From contig CAVURO010000010.1 in the NCBI GenBank assembly GCA_963743945.1, forward strand, positions 248,001 to 312,000: 64,000 nucleotides of DNA, given 5' to 3'. This DNA is from JACOTK01 sp963743945. Its GTDB lineage: Bacteria; Actinomycetota; Acidimicrobiia; Acidimicrobiales; CADCSY01. This document shows, one piece after another, positions 58,679 through 64,000 of this stretch (the stretch's first letter is position 1; each line of letters begins with the position of its first letter). Both the position numbers and the translations under genes were made by a program. The notes beneath the pieces are model-generated. The model was given only the letters and a program-made list of their open reading frames with translations. It was not told the origin of the DNA and did no database searches.

Positions 58679-59296
58679 CTACCTCGTGGCCCGGTCCTCC
58701 ACGAAGCGCTTGGGTGGCGTTCGTGCAATCGTCACCAGGACGACGCCATCGGCCCCCGCATCGCGCAACGCCCGCGCCGCTGCGGACGCAGTTGCGCCAC
58801 TCGTCACCACGTCGTCCACGAGCAGCACCCGGGCCGGGGATCGGCCCAGTGCCGACATTCCCGGCCCCGACCTCCGGGATCTCAGATCTCGGCCCGTCTG
58901 GGCGGGGCCGGGTCGGTGTGCCAACAGGGCCCGGGAGGGAAGCGCCAACTCGCCGGCGACCGCCCTCGCCAGGAGTGCCGACTGATCAAAGCCTCGTTGG
59001 CGCCGACGCACGGCGGTGGTGGGCACCCACGTCACCATGTCGAAGGTCTCGATCGGCTCACCCCTCACCAGGTCGGCCAGGGCACGGGCAAGGCCGGGAA
59101 TGAGCGCCCGGTTGTTGCCGTACTTCAGCCCGGTGACCAGGCGTCTCGCCCTGCCCTCGTAGGAGAACAGGGAACGGTCGAGGTCGATTCCCGGTGGCGA
59201 AGGCAGCGTCACGGCAGCCTTGAGATGCATCAGGCACCCGTCACAGAGCGCCTGGCCGCGCGCTCCACACAGGGGACAGGTCAGGGCCAGAAACAT
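58679..59296 (-). CDS. ComF-family amidophosphoribosyltransferase-like protein
   Basis: A 205-residue protein. An N-terminal zinc-ribbon (CPLCGARGQALCDGC) precedes LFSYEGRARRLVTGLKYGNN and WVPTTAVRRRQRGFDQSALLA. The phosphoribosyltransferase loop is VLLVDDVVTSGATASAAAR. ComF proteins act in DNA uptake in some bacteria, but in actinobacteria their role is unclear. An in-frame TTG two codons upstream is possible. It is monocistronic. Confidence 0.92.
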   Translation of the reverse strand: MFLALTCPLCGARGQALCDGCLMHLKAAVTLPSPPGIDLDRSLFSYEGRARRLVTGLKYGNNRALIPGLARALADLVRGEPIETFDMVTWVPTTAVRRRQRGFDQSALLARAVAGELALPSRALLAHRPGPAQTGRDLRSRRSGPGMSALGRSPARVLLVDDVVTSGATASAAARALRDAGADGVVLVTIARTPPKRFVEDRATR

Positions 59297-59393
59297 CGCC
59301 AAACCCTAGGAACCCCCTGTGACAACGATGGTCCGGGTGAGCCAAAAGGCTCCCGGTTCTGAAACGCGCCACACAGCGGGTTAGCGTGGCGCG

Positions 59394-59606
59394 ATGATCG
59401 CGCAAACCGCCTCGCCCGAAACCACGCCCGAAACGCCGTCCTCGTCCAAGACCACCCTCGGCGCCTGGGTCACCGTGCTGGTCCTCGGTGGCCTGCTGGC
59501 TCTCTCGGTCGCCTTCTTCGCCTTCACCACCACCAACACGCCGGCAAGCGTCGACGGGACCACGGTCACCTCCAGCAGCAGCCAGGAGAGCGGCAGCCAG
59601 AACTGA
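59394..59606 (+). CDS. Small single-span membrane protein
   Basis: An unrecognised 70-residue protein. Residues 1-20 are Thr/Pro/Ser-rich, residues 23-45 form a hydrophobic helix (LGAWVTVLVLGGLLALSVAFF), and the C-terminus is Ser/Thr-rich (TTVTSSSSQESGSQ). Likely a small membrane protein with an outside tail. Function is unknown. It converges with ahcY. Confidence 0.5.
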   Translation: MIAQTASPETTPETPSSSKTTLGAWVTVLVLGGLLALSVAFFAFTTTNTPASVDGTTVTSSSSQESGSQN

Positions 59607-59646
59607 GCGGGGCGGCGAAACCCCCCGCGCCCGCCATGATGTGACA

Positions 59647-59674
59647 GCCCTGATCTGCCGGCCCTGATCTGCCG
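59647..59674. repeat. 14-bp direct repeat upstream of the ahcY stop
   Basis: GCCCTGATCTGCCG occurs twice in tandem in the convergent intergenic region. Confidence 0.8.
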
Positions 59675-59710
59675 GCCGGGATGTGACCTACGGGCTGAAC
59701 GGTGTTGGGA

Positions 59711-61159
<1,449 letters not shown>

Positions 61160-61201
61160 GGTGGGACTGCTCCGCTCGAGAGGGGTGACGAGACGACGAG
61201 C

Positions 61202-62260
61202 CTACCGGGCGACCGCCGCCTTGACGTGATTGAGGATCGGCACCGGCCCCGGGTCGAGACCCTCCTGGGCTGCCAGCTCGAGTGACACGAAATCGCCGAG
61301 CAGGACCAGATCGAGCAGCTGGGCCAACGGACCCCGGCCCTCGGCTCGAACCTCGACGATGCTCGCCACCACCTCGTCGAGCACCTCGTCGACGACGCCG
61401 GCCCGACGCCTGACCTGCGGGTGCTCGAAATCGTGGCGCAGCTCCACAAGGGTGAGGATCTGGCGGGTGAGATCGCCCTGTTGGCCCCATCCTGCCAGCT
61501 CGTTGTGGCACAGCTCGGGGTAGGTGTTCCAAAAGGCGGGGGACTTCGCGTTCTCGTTGACCTGGTTCTTCCAGCGAGCTGCCGCGGTGGCCCCCAGGGG
61601 GCCGCCCCCGTAGATCAGAGGGATCGTGCGGCCGATCCGCCGGGCCAGGCCACGCGCCGGGCAGTCGGAGGCGCCGAACGAATCACGTCGACGACGGAGC
61701 TGGTCCACGGCGTCGTCGATCCAGCTCCGCGCACCCGGCAGCAGACCGATGTCCTCGAGCACCACGAGCGGCGGAATGGCCACTGCCCCGATGCCGGCCC
61801 TCGGCTGGGGGATGGTCTCGGGCACGGGGACGACCGGGGCGTTCCGATCGCGGGCCAGCTCGGCCAACCGTCCGCCCTGGGTCACCGCCACCATGGAGGC
61901 GCCTGCTTCGGTCGCTGCCGTCGCTGCCTCGATGGTCTCCTCGGTGTTCCCCGAGAAGGACACCGCGAACACCAACGTCGAGGGGCCCACGAAAGCCGGA
62001 GGCTCATAGCCCTTCACCACGGTCACCGGAACCGGGAGGAGTGGGCCGGCAATGGCCTGCAGGAGATCACCTGCGACCCCGCTGCCGCCCATGCCGAGCA
62101 CGACGACCGACGTGACGGCGTCAGCCGAGGGAAGCCCAACGAGACCCGTGCTCGAATCGACTGCGCCTGCAACCTGTTCGGGCAGGGCGTTGGCCGCCGC
62201 AAACATGCCCTGGCTGTCCCGTGCCGCCCCGGTGGTCGAGGCGTCACCCGTCATGCTCAC
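61202..62260 (-). CDS. Bifunctional phosphoglucose/phosphomannose isomerase-like SIS protein
   Basis: A 352-residue SIS-domain protein. The SIS motifs are VVVLGMGGSGVAGDL and FAVSFSGNTEETIEA, and the second SIS domain has IPLIYGGGPLGATAAARWKNQ. This pair of domains and ENAKSPAFWNTYPELCHNEL match the archaeal/actinobacterial PGI/PMI family. GTG at 62260 or ATG at 62254 can start it. It lies in an operon with a Trm112-like protein and phosphomannomutase, which fits mannose-phosphate supply. Confidence 0.9.
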   Translation of the reverse strand: MSMTGDASTTGAARDSQGMFAAANALPEQVAGAVDSSTGLVGLPSADAVTSVVVLGMGGSGVAGDLLQAIAGPLLPVPVTVVKGYEPPAFVGPSTLVFAVSFSGNTEETIEAATAATEAGASMVAVTQGGRLAELARDRNAPVVPVPETIPQPRAGIGAVAIPPLVVLEDIGLLPGARSWIDDAVDQLRRRRDSFGASDCPARGLARRIGRTIPLIYGGGPLGATAAARWKNQVNENAKSPAFWNTYPELCHNELAGWGQQGDLTRQILTLVELRHDFEHPQVRRRAGVVDEVLDEVVASIVEVRAEGRGPLAQLLDLVLLGDFVSLELAAQEGLDPGPVPILNHVKAAVAR

Positions 62261-62263
62261 GAC

Positions 62264-62500
62264 CTACGCCCTGAACGTCGGAGCGATGCCCTCGGACTCG
62301 ACGAGCGCCATGATTCTCGCATGCTCGTCCTCATCGAGGGTCACCGCCTCGTCGATGAGCATCACCGGAATGTTCTCCCGCACCTCGTAACGCCGCTTCA
62401 GCCGCGGGTTGTAGAGGCTTGCCTCACTCTCGATGTAGTACAGGGGACCCTTGTCCTCGGGACAGGCCAGTATCTCCAACAACGCCGGGTCAAGAGCCAC
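62264..62500 (-). CDS. Trm112-family small protein
   Basis: A 78-residue protein of the Trm112/YcaR family (LLEILACPEDKGPLYYI, PRLKRRYEVRENIPVMLID). In eukaryotes Trm112 activates methyltransferases; bacterial members are small zinc-ribbon-like proteins of unclear role. It has only one cysteine, so the usual CxxC zinc site is not complete. It lies 3 bp from both neighbours, between PMM and PGI/PMI. Confidence 0.9.
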   Translation of the reverse strand: MALDPALLEILACPEDKGPLYYIESEASLYNPRLKRRYEVRENIPVMLIDEAVTLDEDEHARIMALVESEGIAPTFRA

Positions 62501-62503
62501 AGG

Positions 62504-63871
62504 TCATCCTTTCTCGATGAGTGTTCGCAGAGCGGCCACCCGGTCGTCCAACTCCTCGGGGTTCGAAGCCTCGACATTGAGGCGCAACAACGGCTCGGTG
62601 TTCGATGCCCGCAGGTTGCACCACCATGACCCGGCATCGATGGTCAGGCCATCGAGACGATCCTGGGGAAGCTCGGCAAAGGCCGCCGCAACGTTGTCGA
62701 TGACGGCCGAGGGGTCGCGCACCGTCGTGTTGATCTCCCCGGAGGCGACATAGCGGTCCAAGGGTGCAAGCAGGGCGGAAAGTGGTTTGCGCTCGACCGA
62801 CAGCTGTTCGAGCACGATGAGCGCCGCGATCAACCCGGAGTCTGCCCGGTAGTTGTCACGGAAGTAGTAGTGACCCGAATGCTCACCGCCGAAGACGGCG
62901 CCGGTCTCGGCCATCACCTGCTTGATGAAGCTGTGGCCGACCCTCGTCCGAACCGGATTGCCGCCGCCCTCCCGGATCACCTCGGGCACCGCCTTCGAGC
63001 AGATCAGGTTGTGCAGAACGGTTGCCCCCGGGTGCTTCGCCAACAGACCCTTGGCAACCAGGGCCGTCGTCAGGGAACCCGACACGACGTTGGCCTGCTC
63101 GTCGATGAGAAAGACCCGGTCTGCGTCCCCGTCGAAGGCCAGACCGATGTCGGCGCCGACCTCCAACACCCTCGCCCGGAGGTCGGCCACGTTCTCCGGT
63201 TGAATCGGATCTGCCGGATGGTTGGGGAACGTGCCGTCGAGCTCGGCGTAGAGGTATTCGACGTCGAAGCCCAGGGGCCCGAAGACCGCGGGAGCCACCA
63301 GACCTCCCATGCCGTTGGCGGTGTCGGCCACGATCTTGAGGGGCGCCAGCAACGACGTGTCCACGAACGACCGAACGTGGTCGGCGAAGGCCTCGAGCAG
63401 ATCGGCGCTGCTGAGGGAGCCCGACACCGGCGCCGGCGCGAGACCCTCCGAGGCCCACTGCTTGATCACGCCCAGCCCGGTGTCCTCGCCCACCGGCGCC
63501 GCCCCGCCGAGGCACATCTTGATGCCGTTGTAGCCGGCAGGGTTGTGGGAAGCCGTGAAGATCGCTCCGGGCGCACCGAGGTGCCCGGATGCGAAGTACA
63601 GGAGATCGGTCGAGGCCAGTCCGAGCTCGACCACATCGACGCCCTGCTCCATCGCCCCCGCGGCAAATGCCGCGCTGAGCTCGATGCCCGATGGTCGCAT
63701 GTCCCGCGCGAGCACCATGCGCACCCGCTCACCGTTGCCCATCGAGACCGCGGCATCGGCTGCGAATCTGGCAAAGGCTGCGCCGATGCGCCGACAGAGG
63801 TCGGCATCGAGTTGATCGGGCACCGTCCCCCGGACGTCATAGGCCTTGAACACCGCATCAGGAGAAGCCAT
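62504..63871 (-). CDS. manB: Phosphomannomutase / phosphoglucomutase
   Basis: A 455-residue alpha-D-phosphohexomutase. The phosphoserine loop is FTASHNPAGYNGIKMC, the metal-binding loop is AFDGDADRVFLID, the sugar loop is FGGEHSGHYYF, and the C-terminal phosphate loop is LRASNTEPLLRL. The ATG at 63871 begins MASPDAVFKAYDVRG. It converts mannose-6-phosphate to mannose-1-phosphate for GDP-mannose and glycan synthesis. It is first in an operon with the Trm112-like and PGI/PMI genes. Confidence 0.96.
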   Translation of the reverse strand: MASPDAVFKAYDVRGTVPDQLDADLCRRIGAAFARFAADAAVSMGNGERVRMVLARDMRPSGIELSAAFAAGAMEQGVDVVELGLASTDLLYFASGHLGAPGAIFTASHNPAGYNGIKMCLGGAAPVGEDTGLGVIKQWASEGLAPAPVSGSLSSADLLEAFADHVRSFVDTSLLAPLKIVADTANGMGGLVAPAVFGPLGFDVEYLYAELDGTFPNHPADPIQPENVADLRARVLEVGADIGLAFDGDADRVFLIDEQANVVSGSLTTALVAKGLLAKHPGATVLHNLICSKAVPEVIREGGGNPVRTRVGHSFIKQVMAETGAVFGGEHSGHYYFRDNYRADSGLIAALIVLEQLSVERKPLSALLAPLDRYVASGEINTTVRDPSAVIDNVAAAFAELPQDRLDGLTIDAGSWWCNLRASNTEPLLRLNVEASNPEELDDRVAALRTLIEKG

Positions 63872-63958
63872 CGACCGACAGCCTAGTTGGCCTGCGGGCA
63901 CCGGCCATCTCCCGTGCCGGCCCGTCTCCCATGCGCGTCTCGGCGGTTGGGGCAATGC

Positions 63959-64000
63959 ATGATGGACCCGATGGCCACGACGCCCGCGGTATCCCTCTCG
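63959..64000 (+). CDS. Possible start of a plus-strand gene (runs off the window)
   Basis: Three in-frame ATGs (63959, 63962, 63971) open a frame to the window end that reads MATTPAVSLS from the last of them. It is divergent from manB. Too short to identify. Confidence 0.3.
   Translation, partial: MMDPMATTPAVSLS

Noticed and set aside
61160..61201. SAH riboswitch before ahcY
   Set aside because: The gap is only about 40 bp and shows no SAH riboswitch pattern.

Overview
This window reads as a high-GC actinobacterial chromosome, most likely from Acidimicrobiia or a close relative. That placement is an inference from gene content: a tig-clpP-clpX block, a prfB ... ftsE-ftsX ... smpB-ssrA block, a CysM/CysO/Mec cysteine route, a DUF222-HNH protein, and many acyl-CoA and flavin enzymes. 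There is no rRNA, integrase, transposase or CRISPR array. Six tRNA genes (Pro, Gly, Arg, His, Lys, Leu) and tmRNA are present. Several conserved genes carry single-base frameshifts, so either the assembly holds indel errors or part of the region is decaying.

1-5.8 kb: 5' end of folC, a DrrAB-type ABC exporter, then tig-clpP-clpX on the minus strand. 5.7-7.3 kb: tRNA-Pro and tRNA-Gly, then a class I antitoxin/Fic toxin pair and a decayed PIN-domain remnant. 7.3-20.3 kb: lipid and acyl-CoA island with an MFS permease, two divergent acyl-CoA dehydrogenases, an internally deleted SDR, and an atuA / enoyl-CoA hydratase / biotin carboxylase (frameshifted) / carboxyltransferase operon resembling the acyclic terpene (Atu) pathway. 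An SCP-x-type thiolase, a 3Fe-4S ferredoxin and a ferredoxin reductase are transcribed divergently from it.

20.4-25.9 kb: small membrane protein, tRNA-Arg, CapA-like protein, tRNA-His and tRNA-Lys. Next comes a small variable islet with an AbiE-type type IV toxin-antitoxin pair and a candidate operator, a truncated AbiEi-like HTH, a frameshifted two-domain YccF and an unknown ORF, closed by a 7Fe-type ferredoxin gene. 26-36 kb: a coiled-coil/VanY peptidase, MarR plus MFS exporter, a nitronate monooxygenase-like enzyme, an RNA m5U methyltransferase, rpe, a frameshifted TM0106-type nuclease-helicase and a second clpP.

36-46.1 kb: tRNA-Leu, a 7TM-GGDEF-EAL protein, the rdgB/rph/MBL/murI group, a DUF222-HNH gene split by a frameshift beside an 18-bp repeat linker, and mec-cysO-cysM for thiocarboxylate-dependent cysteine synthesis. 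46.1-64 kb: smpB-ssrA, the FtsEX division module with an M23 peptidase, a second GGDEF-EAL protein, prfB, secA, a NarL-type regulator, long-form HPF, comF, ahcY, and a PGI/PMI-Trm112-like-phosphomannomutase operon.

A recurring theme is short tandem repeats, mostly of 9, 15 or 18 bp, at gene junctions or in linkers (nine tracts listed). The most notable systems are the Atu-like cluster with its broken members, the CysO protein ending Gly-Gly-Ala-Ala beside a JAMM protease gene, and the two toxin-antitoxin islets that each lie just 3' of a tRNA gene.
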